This document shows positions 1 to 9,561 of a stretch of DNA of 64,000 nucleotides, one piece after another. The notes under the pieces were generated by a model. That model was not told the origin of the DNA and searched no databases. It saw only the letters and a program-made list of their open reading frames with translations. How positions within the stretch are numbered: position 1 is the first letter of the stretch; each line of letters begins with the position of its first letter. The position numbers and the translations under genes were made by a program. Source of the DNA: Salegentibacter salinarum (GTDB taxonomy: Bacteria; Bacteroidota; Bacteroidia; Flavobacteriales; Flavobacteriaceae). Location of the stretch: NCBI RefSeq assembly GCF_900168115.1, contig NZ_FUZC01000003.1, positions 186,001 to 250,000 on the forward strand, given 5' to 3'.

Positions 1-660
1 TCCGTGGTTGATATCCCCTTTAAGGTATAAACTATAGATTACTTCTACTAAAGAAGTTTTGGATCCGGACCATCGTAATAAATTTGGTTGGCGTTCCCGG
101 AAATTCCCAATGCTTCCGGGCTGTATCAATTCTAATTTCTCTCGGATATAATGGATGTACCTGTATAAAGCCTGGACTTTAGACCAAAGCATATCGTGGC
201 TGGTCGAAAATTCAGGATTTTGATAATAGTTAATAGTTGGGCTAAAGGAGAAATCCATTTTTCCACTGCGACTGAAAAATTGTGGATCCAGGTAATTGTG
301 GTTTTGCTCCATATAGTTGACAAAACTGTTATTTTCAGAAAAAAATCTATTGATCTTTTTAATCTCCTTTTCCAAATAACGAACTTTATGAGAGTTACCG
401 ACTTTTGGGAGCTTTAATTCACAAGACCTGACTTCGGTAAAATAAATAAGATAGCTCATCGGTAAAGGTTTTATGTTTTTAAAAAACTCGATTTCTGCTT
501 GAGTATTTTCAAAATCATCCTTATCTACTTGCTTTTGTAATTTAGAAAGAATTTTAATACATAAATTAATGCCATCTTCAGCTTTCTTCAAATCAGGTTT
601 ACCTGACTGAATTAGGCTTTCAACATTTTCGCTGAATATCGACATTGTTTTCTCGAACAT
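1..660 (-). CDS. rteC: RteC-domain protein, partial (C-terminus beyond left edge)
   Basis: An open minus-strand frame of 220 codons runs from an ATG at 660 to the window edge without a stop. The translation has the layout I know from RteC: an N-terminal helical part, the segment FFKNIKPLPMSYLIYFTE, a region rich in Tyr/Phe (FFSENNSFVNYMEQN, then LDPQFFSR), and near the edge RWSGSKTSLVEVIYSLYLKG, which is typical of the RteC C-terminal core. In Bacteroides CTnDOT, RteC switches on excision genes, and RteC homologues are widespread in Bacteroidota conjugative elements. Its presence supports reading the left 43 kb as an integrative element. The next gene on the same strand stops at 761, 101 bp upstream of this start, so the two may be co-transcribed. 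The regulatory role here is inferred from the family. Confidence 0.85.
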   Translation of the reverse strand, partial: MFEKTMSIFSENVESLIQSGKPDLKKAEDGINLCIKILSKLQKQVDKDDFENTQAEIEFFKNIKPLPMSYLIYFTEVRSCELKLPKVGNSHKVRYLEKEIKKINRFFSENNSFVNYMEQNHNYLDPQFFSRSGKMDFSFSPTINYYQNPEFSTSHDMLWSKVQALYRYIHYIREKLELIQPGSIGNFRERQPNLLRWSGSKTSLVEVIYSLYLKGDINHG

Positions 661-760
661 GAGATTTGTATTTAATGAAAACAAATAATGCCTCTGCTGT
701 GCTATTTTCAATACGGCTTTTTAAAAGGGTAAATATTAAAAAATATGCTTCAAAGGGGGG

Positions 761-3178
761 TTAATCTTTTTGTAGCCAATCTAAAGCTTCAAGACTAAAG
801 TTGTCATCCGCCTGAACATAGGCTATTTTAGGTATTAAAGTGGCTCCCAATTTCTTTTTTTCAAAGCTGGCACTAAAGCCAAATTTAATTTTTTCGAATT
901 TTAAAGTTCCGGCCGTTTTTATTGTCTGGTATAATAGCTGGCGATAGATATTGAATTTTTCATTATATCCATAATCCATCCCTACAAAAGCGGGTATAAA
1001 AGTTTTTCCGGATCGCGTTATAAACATCACGCCTACGATCTTATCCGAAATGTTAGGACTTTCTGCTTTAAGATATAACGTTAGAAAATCCCACTTCGGA
1101 CTTTTAACCATTTTAGAAAACAGCTTTTTAGGAAATTTAAAAATGTTAATTCCTAAATTGTTACTCCAAACTTCTTCAAATAACGTATAAAATTTGTCAA
1201 TTTCTTCGGGAGTAGGTGAGATTACAATCCTGGTTTGAAAATAATTCTCAAATGCCTTGATATCCTTGTTGAAATGTTTCCTGGAGCGTTTGCTGAGTGT
1301 AGAAAGATAATGTTCTTCATTTCGCCAGTTGAAATTGGCAATTTCACAGGAGTCGGGCATATCTATGGATATGAATCCTTGCTCGTGAAAGAAAGTGTTC
1401 AACGTATTTGATTTTTCAAAATCCCTTAAAATGATAAGTTTAGCCCCCATCTTAGTCTTTATTTCATCAAGTTTCTTCAGAAATAACCGCATCGAGCGAA
1501 TATGTAAAGGATGATCATCGTCTAAAAACAAATGAGCTCCCTCTGAAAAAACCGAGCCTAAGGATAGAACGACATCGGTCATATAATAGGGATCCTCTTC
1601 ACGCATTTCTTCGATGACTCTTGAGGTATTAGCATCAGAAAGCATATCATTTTTTAAAAGCGCACTGGTAAGAGATGCTGCCAAAACAATTTTACCATTT
1701 TTATCCTTTATCGTAATGTAATGGAATCCCCAATTATGCTCCTTTAAATTATTACTGGTAAAGACTTTCTCCAAAAAATTAAGGCCATCCCAGTCAAATA
1801 TACCCTTTCCGGAAAAACAGGTATCCCATTCCGTTTTATTTATCTGTTGAATTGTTTCCGTAGATTCCAGATTTAGTTCCTCAACTTGTGTACCTATAGT
1901 ATTATTTTTTTCAGTTTCCTGAATTCCAAATGATTTATAAATCCTGGTTAAATCAGTATGAGTTTCCTCCATAGCCAAGGGAAAGTAATAGCTCATAGAA
2001 TCTACCAAGGCTTGGATATCCTTCAATTCATTATGCCTGGAAATCGTTATTCTAACCCCGGTATTCTTAACCGGAACGGCCGGGAATAACCCAAGGTTTA
2101 CAAAAAATCCGGCATTCATCATTTTGCTTACAAAATTATACCCTGTGGCCGGTAGCCCCGTCCCAATGTAAAATACCGGAGAAGCATTTTTGTGTACCAG
2201 CGGCAAATCTGATAACTCCAGTAAATGATTGAAGTAATTTATTTTTCGCTCCAAATCTGATTGTAAATCATAGATTTCCGGGGATAAATGAATATCGGCT
2301 GAAGCAGTTGCAGCAGCAACCGAGGCAGGTTCCAACTGGGCAGAAAATGTGAGCGGCCCTCCGAAATTCTTTATCTTTTTATGTAATTTCTTATCAGGGC
2401 AAACCAGAATGGCGCCACTAGCTCCAAAAGTTTTACTCAGAGTACCAAACAATAGTATATTTTGTGGAAGATCTTTCAATACGGACATCACATAGCCAGA
2501 ACCGTTTTTTCCTTTCCAGCTCATTCCATGGACATCATCAATGTAAAGATGTAATTGCGCATACTTTTTGGATAACTCCATCAGGTCATGTAACGGGGCA
2601 AAATCCCCGTACATAGAATAAACCCCGTCCGCCATATACCAAATTTTATTAGCTTTATTTCTTAAGTCTTTGATATAGTGTTCCAGCATATCCATATTGC
2701 TATGTCTGATCATTCTTACTGTTACCCCTTTTGATTTTAAAACCTCCGTGGCACTTTGTACACTCCAATGTACCTGGTGATCCAGGATTACCGCATCACC
2801 AGCTCTTACAGCAGTGGGAATTACTGCTAAATGGCCAAGCGTACTGTTTTTAGTGATGAGTATGGGGTGCTGGTACATTTGGAAAATTTTTTCTTCCAAC
2901 GGCGCATAGAGCGGATGTGAAATGTATGTTTTGGATAACGGAAACTGGGTTCCGTATTTTTCAATAGCATTTATTGCTGCCAATTTTAACCTTTTATCTT
3001 GTTCAAGGCCCAGGTAACCCGTAGTACCGAAGTGATAGGAAGGTTTGCCGTTAATGGTAATACGCCGTCCGTTTAATTCCCTGCCTTCTGCATGGAGATG
3101 GATTATCCCCGCATTGGTTGCATTAGTGACTACTTCATCAACCGTATCCAGGAAATTATTGTGTTTAATCTTAGCCAT
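761..3178 (-). CDS. Fused AONS-type PLP enzyme and acyltransferase (GNAT-like)
   Basis: An 805-residue fusion. Residues about 20-410 form a fold-type I PLP enzyme of the alpha-oxoamine synthase family (BioF, KBL and serine palmitoyltransferase relatives). The likely PLP lysine is K249 in FGTLSKTFGASGA and the cofactor-binding Asp/His motif is DDVHG at 214-218, where the family usually has DEAHS. Residues about 450-805 look like a GNAT/FemAB-like acyltransferase (segments KLIILRDF and KLGATLIPKIAYVQ). The family joins an acyl thioester to an amino acid to make an aminoketone; substrate and product here are unknown. The fusion suggests a second acylation of the same molecule, for example a lipid or signal, but that is inference. 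It is divergent from the 3403 gene with a 224-bp gap that must hold both promoters. It is probably cargo of the integrative element. Confidence 0.75.
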   Translation of the reverse strand: MAKIKHNNFLDTVDEVVTNATNAGIIHLHAEGRELNGRRITINGKPSYHFGTTGYLGLEQDKRLKLAAINAIEKYGTQFPLSKTYISHPLYAPLEEKIFQMYQHPILITKNSTLGHLAVIPTAVRAGDAVILDHQVHWSVQSATEVLKSKGVTVRMIRHSNMDMLEHYIKDLRNKANKIWYMADGVYSMYGDFAPLHDLMELSKKYAQLHLYIDDVHGMSWKGKNGSGYVMSVLKDLPQNILLFGTLSKTFGASGAILVCPDKKLHKKIKNFGGPLTFSAQLEPASVAAATASADIHLSPEIYDLQSDLERKINYFNHLLELSDLPLVHKNASPVFYIGTGLPATGYNFVSKMMNAGFFVNLGLFPAVPVKNTGVRITISRHNELKDIQALVDSMSYYFPLAMEETHTDLTRIYKSFGIQETEKNNTIGTQVEELNLESTETIQQINKTEWDTCFSGKGIFDWDGLNFLEKVFTSNNLKEHNWGFHYITIKDKNGKIVLAASLTSALLKNDMLSDANTSRVIEEMREEDPYYMTDVVLSLGSVFSEGAHLFLDDDHPLHIRSMRLFLKKLDEIKTKMGAKLIILRDFEKSNTLNTFFHEQGFISIDMPDSCEIANFNWRNEEHYLSTLSKRSRKHFNKDIKAFENYFQTRIVISPTPEEIDKFYTLFEEVWSNNLGINIFKFPKKLFSKMVKSPKWDFLTLYLKAESPNISDKIVGVMFITRSGKTFIPAFVGMDYGYNEKFNIYRQLLYQTIKTAGTLKFEKIKFGFSASFEKKKLGATLIPKIAYVQADDNFSLEALDWLQKD

Positions 3179-3402
3179 AACTTTGATATGAAAATTTCCT
3201 TTTCAAGCTATGATAAATATCTATTGAAATTCTGACCATTATAATAAAAGGTCTTTTCAGAACAGTTATACGGCTTTTCGTTCAAATACCATTAAATCCT
3301 ATGAGAATAACTTTATAACATAGTATATAAAATCAAGGAAGATGTTCTGGTAAGACGTATTGAAATTTTATTCTATATTAGTGATATCCAAATTATTACG
3401 GG

Positions 3403-3774
3403 ATGGTTGTGGATGGTACTTATGCAAAAATGTGGATTTCCAATGGGATCCTCTACTTTGTCTATAAAGAAATTTATGAGATCAATAGGAGTATGGCCAA
3501 ACAGATCGTAAGCCAGCGGTTACAGCTGCAGAATGAAAATTCATATCCTATATTTTGTGATCTAAGGGCCGTCACCATTGCACAAAAACAAGCCAGGGAT
3601 TATTTAGCCATTGAAGGTGCATATATGACCACCGCACTAGCCCTGCTTGTAGAAGATGAGCACGCCATGGTAATCACTCAATTATTTATAAAAACAAACA
3701 GCCCGGCTTATCCTACCCGGGTATTTACAGATAAGGAAGAAGCGCTTTCGTTCTTGCAAGACTATAAAAAGTAA
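3403..3774 (+). CDS. Small STAS/SEC14-like domain protein (DUF7793-type)
   Basis: A 123-residue soluble protein with no signal peptide. The alternation of beta strands and helices, with a central strand YPIFCDLRAV followed by an Ala-rich helix and a strand holding VITQLFIKTNSP, resembles the small STAS-like proteins of flavobacteria that sit next to AraC-type regulators. I assign the family from overall pattern only. It lies 21 bp upstream of an AraC regulator on the same strand, so the two are very likely co-transcribed. A role as a partner or anti-regulator of that AraC protein is plausible by analogy with STAS regulators and is not shown. The ATG at 3403 is the only good start. Confidence 0.6.
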   Translation: MVVDGTYAKMWISNGILYFVYKEIYEINRSMAKQIVSQRLQLQNENSYPIFCDLRAVTIAQKQARDYLAIEGAYMTTALALLVEDEHAMVITQLFIKTNSPAYPTRVFTDKEEALSFLQDYKK

Positions 3775-3795
3775 CCCTTCAATAAAACAATAATT

Positions 3796-4719
3796 ATGAA
3801 AAAAGAAATTAGCAATGAGGAGAAAATGAGATTCAATTCTCTGTATCAGCAAATCATCGAAATTGCCTGTGGTAATTTTATGTTTCGCCAGGAGCCATCC
3901 GGTCGTAGAGATCCATTAGATACTGTTGCAGTATTACTCAATATGATGTCCGAGGAAATTTATAATTCCTGTTTTAAACCCCAGCAACGTGGAGAACATC
4001 CGGAATTTCATTTTTCAATATTTCTGGATAAAAATTATCATATAACTTCCTATACTTACGAAACTCCCAAGATCCTGAAATGGGATGAAAAAAAAATTGA
4101 TAGGCCGGTTTCAGAAATTCTTTCCAATAATTCAGTAACTATTTTAAAAGAGGAACTTGAATCAAATGGTGAAAAACCCTATCAGCGATTAATTTCTTTA
4201 GACTTTATTACTGAAAATAAAAGCCTATATAGAGCTCCCTGTACTATCCAAAAGATGACGGGCATCAATTCAGACTGTTCTTATGTAATTACCGCTTTTC
4301 GTTTCGGAAATAAAGAAGAGGAGGACGAGAAAGATAGTAATACCGCCCGGTCTTCAAAATCAGAAAAGAAGGAAAGTGCCGCTACAAAAATACTGCTAAA
4401 GCAAGTTCGTCTCTATATTCTTCGAAATCTACATACGGAACTGCCCTCCCTTAAGGAATTAGGACTTATACACCGTACGAATAAAACCAAGCTCAAAGAA
4501 GAATTCAAGAAGATGTACGGCACTACGATACCCCGATTCCATATGAAAAAAAGACTCGAAAAAGGTGCCCTTTTAATTCGAAGTACTGAATTACCTATTT
4601 CCATAATTATGCAGAAATGCGGTTTTAAGGATCATTCGCATTTTTCTAAAAATTTCAAGCTTCAATACGGTCAGACGCCTTCGCAATATAGAATCAAAAA
4701 TGCCTGGTCAATTCAATAA
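3796..4719 (+). CDS. AraC-family transcriptional regulator with N-terminal sensor-like domain
   Basis: A 307-residue protein. Residues about 205-305 are an AraC HTH pair: the first helix-turn-helix lies around LPSLKELGLIHRTNKTKLKE and the second around ISIIMQKCGFKDHSHFSKNF, followed by the conserved QYGQTPSQYR. Residues 1-170 form a domain I do not recognise (segment FHFSIFLDKNYHITSYTYE), possibly PAS-like, joined by an acidic and Lys-rich linker (about 175-195). It follows the STAS-like gene by 21 bp. A paralogue with the same N-terminal pattern lies at 28836-29609. A PAS-like input domain next to a STAS-like partner suggests a signal-responsive switch, possibly for the divergent PLP enzyme. 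That target is inference. Confidence 0.85.
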   Translation: MKKEISNEEKMRFNSLYQQIIEIACGNFMFRQEPSGRRDPLDTVAVLLNMMSEEIYNSCFKPQQRGEHPEFHFSIFLDKNYHITSYTYETPKILKWDEKKIDRPVSEILSNNSVTILKEELESNGEKPYQRLISLDFITENKSLYRAPCTIQKMTGINSDCSYVITAFRFGNKEEEDEKDSNTARSSKSEKKESAATKILLKQVRLYILRNLHTELPSLKELGLIHRTNKTKLKEEFKKMYGTTIPRFHMKKRLEKGALLIRSTELPISIIMQKCGFKDHSHFSKNFKLQYGQTPSQYRIKNAWSIQ

Positions 4720-4937
4720 CAGAATAGTTTTTCGGCTTTAGCGACCATTTTCTTTGAGCTTATTTGATGAAATTTACTATTGTAAATGATAGTAGCCATA
4801 AGCTTATACTACTTTCAATTTTCAGTAATGCACTGGAATATTTACACCATAAAAGAAACGTTACAAATCTTTTTGCGCAGAAAGTAGGAGATGCCGAAAA
4901 TCCTTCAAAGAGTAGGTGTATATTAAAACTTTTTATT

Positions 4938-5231
4938 ATGAAATATCTAAAAGTAATTTTACCGATGTTGGCAATAATTTTTGCCATAGGATTGACCTTT
5001 GCAAGCGTTAATTCTGAGCCAAAGCCAGATGTACAAACTACTGATTTTATTTATCTGGGTAATGATAATTGGCAGTCGATACCTGAGCAGGAATGCCAGG
5101 GAACTGAGGAAAACTGTCGAGTTCAGATTGGTGCAGGAGGACCTGTCTATGATGTCTATGATGAAATGGATCTTGGTACAGTAAAGTTAAGTCCTGCAGA
5201 TCAGGAGCCTACTGTAATTAATCTTGATTAA
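4938..5231 (+). CDS. Small secreted protein, DUF6520-like
   Basis: A 97-residue protein starting at the ATG at 4938. The frame is open further upstream to 4764, but that part lacks protein character, while MKYLKVILPMLAIIFAIGL is a clean signal peptide or membrane anchor, so I prefer the later start. The mature part is acidic with two Cys residues (ECQGTEENC) and a Gly-rich, Tyr-rich segment, matching the small DUF6520-type secreted proteins common in Flavobacteriaceae. Function is unknown. A hairpin terminator follows the stop codon and the next genes are convergent, so this is a monocistronic unit. Confidence 0.7.
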   Translation: MKYLKVILPMLAIIFAIGLTFASVNSEPKPDVQTTDFIYLGNDNWQSIPEQECQGTEENCRVQIGAGGPVYDVYDEMDLGTVKLSPADQEPTVINLD

Positions 5232-5249
5232 AAAGTAAGGTTTGAATAT

Positions 5250-5280
5250 TAACCCATTGGAGCACAGCTGCAATGGGTTA
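5250..5280. terminator. Hairpin between convergent genes
   Basis: A perfect 10-bp inverted repeat (TAACCCATTG at 5250-5259 and CAATGGGTTA at 5271-5280) lies between the stop of the small secreted protein and the stop of the convergent M16 peptidase. It could serve both strands. The U-tract is weak on each side. Confidence 0.65.
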
Positions 5281-5304
5281 ATTATTGATAATTTTAAAAA
5301 AATG

Positions 5305-8154
5305 TTATTCCATTTTTACTTCGTGCATGTATTCTGGTTTTAAATATGTTTTAGCTGTTTGAATGATTTCCTTAAAAGTTAGGTCTTTGAGATAATTTTC
5401 TATAGCTGATGATGGTATCGGAGGTTCTTCAAATCTGTAATATCGATACAACTTCCTTGCAATATAAGAAGGCTGATTGAGTGCCTGGGGTGTGTAAATA
5501 GATCTTATTCTGTTTTTTTGATTTTCAAATACTTTTTCCGAAATATCAGCCTCTTTTAAATTCTCAATTATTTTATTTGTTTTTTCTCTTATGATAGGTA
5601 ATTGTTCAGGTAGACAGCTGAAACGAAACTGTACTTCAAATCGCTGTGTCCTTCTATCAAAATAGGCACCAGCACTAATTGTATATAATGAAAGTTCCTC
5701 TTTATCCCTTAAGTCATATATTAAACTATTAAGCATTTGGCCCAGTACCCTAATCTTTAGTTCTTCTTGCCAAACTTTTTTGTCTGGAGGATTATGAACA
5801 AATCTTATTCCATAAAATGAATTTTCTGTTTCATAAAGGTCTGAGGCGCTTAGCTCATAATATTTGGGACCATCAGGTATCTCAATTGCTTTGTTTTTAT
5901 CAGTACAAATTGTTTTTGAATTGGAGGGAATATTTCCTACATATTTCTGAAAAGCGGTGAGCACCGCATCACTATCAAAATCACCTGTAACAATAAAAGT
6001 GAAGTTCCCTATATTCCCAAATAGTTCTTGATAATTTCTATGTGCTACATTAAGATTTACCCTTTGAGATGCTTTTACCAAATCTGAGGCTATGGGAAGC
6101 CTTGTGGAGTCTCTCGTTACTTTCTTCAAAGCATCAATAAGGTCCTTTGAGGGGTTTATAATATATCTAGCATCCTGTAAATATCCTTTTTTCCAGTTTT
6201 CAAAAGCTGCCTGGTCTTTACGGGGTTTTGTAAAATATAAATATAAAAGCTGAAGAAATTTATCTAGTTCTTTAATAGATACTTCAGATTCAAAACCACT
6301 TTCATTACTGAAGATATAAGGATTAAAACCCAATTTTATTGATTGGGTATTTTCATAAATTTTTTTTAAATCCTTCTTTTCATAAGATCCGACTCCTGAG
6401 CTTCTTATAATTGATGTAGCAAACATTGTACTGTTGTATTCTTCTTTCGGAAAATAAGAAGCCCCAAATGGTGAAAATCCCCGAATGGTTAAAGCGTTGG
6501 AATTTGTGCTTTTCATTGGTTTTAGGATGAGTTTCGATCCATTCTTTAGTGAATAAATTTCAGTGTCTAATTTGCCTGGTTTGGCGTTCAATTTTTTACC
6601 AATTGGCAGTGAATCCATTTGGTTTTGGCTCAATAATCTTTTTATTTCAGATTTAGGTTTATATGGAAACACTTTTTCCATAGCTTTTTTCTTAATTATT
6701 TCCTGGGTCTTTTCTTTTGAGGACAAAGGAGATTCGCTGTCCTCAGGAAATATCAAGCCCATCTTATCCGGTGAAGGTTTTATTATTTCTTTTATTAGAC
6801 GATTTATTTCCTCTTTGGAAAGTTTTGATAGCCAATTTATAATGATTTCCTTTTTATTAGTCGGTAGGGCTTGGCCGTTTACAAAATAATCTTCTATTTC
6901 GTTTACCCAATATCGGTTTTTTGAAGTATCATAAGATTCTAGGGTTTCTAAAATATTATCCTTGGCGTTTTTAAATTCTTCTTCTGTAATTCCATATTCT
7001 ACGAATTGTCTTAAAATATATAAAGTATTCTCCAGCGCTACTTTTTCATATTGCAATTCAGTATTGATAGTAATAGTTAACATATCTCGAGGGATATTCC
7101 AAACAGGGGTATATGAACTATAGATAGTTGTTCTATCGTCTATCTTAGAACTTTCATTAAACCTCGTTTTAAGTATATCCGTAACAATTTCTCCTTGTAT
7201 TTGTCTTTGTAGTCTGCCCAACCCTTCATCCTTTTTTTTGTCGACCTTATGCTTATAAAAAAGATACATGTTGACAGCTTTAAACTCATATGCAGAATTT
7301 CCATTTGAATTTCGCACAACGCTTGTGAAATTCTTTTCACTCTTTGGATTACTTTGTTCCTTTCCTTTGGGTTCTACTTTATTTTCTGAGGACTTTAATT
7401 CCTGGAAAATGGATTTAATATTTTCTTCTAGTTGTTCAGTATTTTCTATATTCCCAGCAATTATCACAGCCATTCGCTGCGGTTGATACCATGTATTATA
7501 AAATTTTTGTAAATCCTGGTGCGGAAAATTTCTATTATGTGAAGAAAAAGATTTTTTGCTATTAACTACAGAGAAGAGTGTGCTGTGCACATCATTGTAC
7601 GCTGTTGTTTGAGCACGACTGGCCACACCACCTCGATATTCCTGCAGTAGTACACCTCTTTCCCTATCTATACTTTTTTTGGTAAGGTCCAGACCTGAAG
7701 CAATGTCTTTAAACCAGAGTAAACCAGTATTTATTGCCTTCTCATTTTCATAGGGAACATTATAGAAATATCGTGTAACCCCGGCGCCTGTTCTTCCGTA
7801 AATATCATACATTTTCATTCCAAACTGGCTCAATATTTTAGAATTATTTTTAAGACCATCAGGGAAATTATCGCTCGGTCTAAAGGATAGATGTTCAATA
7901 TGATGAGCGAAATTTAACTCATGTTGTTGCTCATCTTGGGATCCTACTTTTACTAGAAAATTCATGGTTATTTGTTGATTAGAATTTTGCAGAGGTTTTA
8001 TAAAATAAGTAAGGCCATTATCTAATACACCTGTTCTTATGCTTTTATCCAGAGTCAAACTATCCTCAGAATTATGGTAGGCAGTTTGTGCTAACACTGG
8101 TAGAATCCATAAGAATATCAAGCTCCAGACTACTAATGTTTTTAATGAATTCAT
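5305..8154 (-). CDS. M16-family (insulinase-like) zinc peptidase, exported
   Basis: A 949-residue protein with a signal peptide (VVWSLIFLWILPVLAQ). The M16 inverted zinc motif HxxEH is present as HHIEH near residue 85, and the third zinc ligand is the Glu of RERGVLLQEYRGG near residue 165. The length and the second, motif-less M16 half (from about residue 540) match the two-repeat PqqL-type enzymes. It starts 3 bp after the susD stop and is the last gene of a susC-susD-M16 operon. Established parallel: the E. coli-type PqqL/FusC peptidase works with a TonB-dependent receptor that imports protein substrates. By inference this enzyme cuts a peptide or protein imported by the neighbouring SusCD pair in the periplasm. 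Confidence 0.9.
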   Translation of the reverse strand: MNSLKTLVVWSLIFLWILPVLAQTAYHNSEDSLTLDKSIRTGVLDNGLTYFIKPLQNSNQQITMNFLVKVGSQDEQQHELNFAHHIEHLSFRPSDNFPDGLKNNSKILSQFGMKMYDIYGRTGAGVTRYFYNVPYENEKAINTGLLWFKDIASGLDLTKKSIDRERGVLLQEYRGGVASRAQTTAYNDVHSTLFSVVNSKKSFSSHNRNFPHQDLQKFYNTWYQPQRMAVIIAGNIENTEQLEENIKSIFQELKSSENKVEPKGKEQSNPKSEKNFTSVVRNSNGNSAYEFKAVNMYLFYKHKVDKKKDEGLGRLQRQIQGEIVTDILKTRFNESSKIDDRTTIYSSYTPVWNIPRDMLTITINTELQYEKVALENTLYILRQFVEYGITEEEFKNAKDNILETLESYDTSKNRYWVNEIEDYFVNGQALPTNKKEIIINWLSKLSKEEINRLIKEIIKPSPDKMGLIFPEDSESPLSSKEKTQEIIKKKAMEKVFPYKPKSEIKRLLSQNQMDSLPIGKKLNAKPGKLDTEIYSLKNGSKLILKPMKSTNSNALTIRGFSPFGASYFPKEEYNSTMFATSIIRSSGVGSYEKKDLKKIYENTQSIKLGFNPYIFSNESGFESEVSIKELDKFLQLLYLYFTKPRKDQAAFENWKKGYLQDARYIINPSKDLIDALKKVTRDSTRLPIASDLVKASQRVNLNVAHRNYQELFGNIGNFTFIVTGDFDSDAVLTAFQKYVGNIPSNSKTICTDKNKAIEIPDGPKYYELSASDLYETENSFYGIRFVHNPPDKKVWQEELKIRVLGQMLNSLIYDLRDKEELSLYTISAGAYFDRRTQRFEVQFRFSCLPEQLPIIREKTNKIIENLKEADISEKVFENQKNRIRSIYTPQALNQPSYIARKLYRYYRFEEPPIPSSAIENYLKDLTFKEIIQTAKTYLKPEYMHEVKME

Positions 8155-8157
8155 AAT

Positions 8158-9552
8158 TTAATATCCAGGATTTTGGGTTAGATTAGGGTTCTTCATTCTT
8201 TCCTCTGCAGGAATGGGATAAAGTAGGTCTGTATCTTCCCATAATGGGTCATTTTCCCACAAAATTTCATACCTGCCTGTTCTTTTAAGATCTAACCATT
8301 TATGACCCCATTCGGTAAATAATTCTTTGCTCCGTTGCTCCATTATTTCATCAAGAAGTACTTCGGTTTCGAGATTATTGGTATTAGAAAGTGGTGCCAG
8401 GCCTGCTCTGTGTCGAATGGTATTAATATCTTCTATTGCACCGGTAAAATTATCTTGCATAAGTCTAGCCTCAGCCCTTATTAAAAACTGTTCGGCTAAT
8501 CGTAGCACCATAGAATACTCCGTACTTGGCTGCTCATTACTATTCCATATTTTGTATTTATAGGGGAAGTAAGCGTTAAGGCTTTCATTATAGCTGATCC
8601 AGTTTGAAAATCGAAGATCATTCTCATTAAAATATTCGATAAAATTTTCATCTAGTTGAACACTTGCCAGGAATGAAAAAACAGGATCTATAATAAAATA
8701 ATTACCTTCATTGGTATGGGTCGTTGCCGCTCCTCTTCCTGCGGGAGATATTTGCCAAATAGCTTCCTGGCTGTTGGCCAGAAAAACGTCGTTCAATTCT
8801 CCTAATAAGACATAGGAGTTATTCGAAATCACCTGACTGCTCAATTCTTCAGCCATTTGCCACTGCTGGTTGTAGAGATGAACCCTGGCCAGCAAAGCCA
8901 TAGCAGTATACCTATTAACTTTGGTCCGTATATCCTGGTTTTCGCTCGTTAAAACTTCAATTGCATCCTCTAAATCCAGTATGATTTGCGTATAAATTTC
9001 CTCGGAATAAGTTCGAGAAGCAAGTTCATTTTGCTCGTAGTCAGTGGTGAGTACAAGTGGAACATCCCCGTAAAGATTAACTAAATAGAAATACGTAAAG
9101 GCCCTCACGAATTTAGCCTCCCCCTCTAACTGATTTTTAACCTCCGATCCTATATTTTCGGATGATTGCAATCCTTCCAAAAAGGCATTCGTAATGTAAA
9201 CCATATTATAGGCACTGGTCCAAAAGAACAAATTTGAGGTGTTTTCAGAAGTTATTTGGTGTTGATGAAATTCCATACGAGTAAGGTTGGTTTCCCTTAT
9301 ATTTTTTAAGAGGTTTCCCGACAAGGCACCCAAAACTGTTACACTATATGGAGAACCATTACTAAATGATGTCCTGAATAACTCGTTATAGATTCCTGTC
9401 ATAGCGCTTTTAGCCGTTTCTTCACTACTAAAAACATCATCTCTTATAATTTTATAATCGGGGGCATCAACCTCCACAAAATCTTCGCAGGCAATTGAAA
9501 TGGAAGCGATAAAAACTACAATTATCTGTTTTATTCTTTTTTTAATGAACAT
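8158..9552 (-). CDS. susD: SusD/RagB-type outer-membrane substrate-binding lipoprotein
   Basis: A 464-residue protein with a lipoprotein signal (SISIACED, Cys near 22) that anchors it to the outer membrane. The SusD features are present: a helical TPR-like N-terminal part with FVRAFTYFYLVNLYGDVP, and a C-terminal RagB/SusD signature ending in a RSKELFTEWGHKWLDLKRTG segment followed by YPIPAEERMKNPNLTQNPGY. SusD proteins act as lids on SusC transporters. It starts 9 bp after the susC stop and 3 bp before the M16 peptidase. The peptidase neighbour favours peptide rather than glycan as the ligand, which is inference. Confidence 0.95.
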   Translation of the reverse strand: MFIKKRIKQIIVVFIASISIACEDFVEVDAPDYKIIRDDVFSSEETAKSAMTGIYNELFRTSFSNGSPYSVTVLGALSGNLLKNIRETNLTRMEFHQHQITSENTSNLFFWTSAYNMVYITNAFLEGLQSSENIGSEVKNQLEGEAKFVRAFTYFYLVNLYGDVPLVLTTDYEQNELASRTYSEEIYTQIILDLEDAIEVLTSENQDIRTKVNRYTAMALLARVHLYNQQWQMAEELSSQVISNNSYVLLGELNDVFLANSQEAIWQISPAGRGAATTHTNEGNYFIIDPVFSFLASVQLDENFIEYFNENDLRFSNWISYNESLNAYFPYKYKIWNSNEQPSTEYSMVLRLAEQFLIRAEARLMQDNFTGAIEDINTIRHRAGLAPLSNTNNLETEVLLDEIMEQRSKELFTEWGHKWLDLKRTGRYEILWENDPLWEDTDLLYPIPAEERMKNPNLTQNPGY

Positions 9553-9561
9553 AATTTTTAA

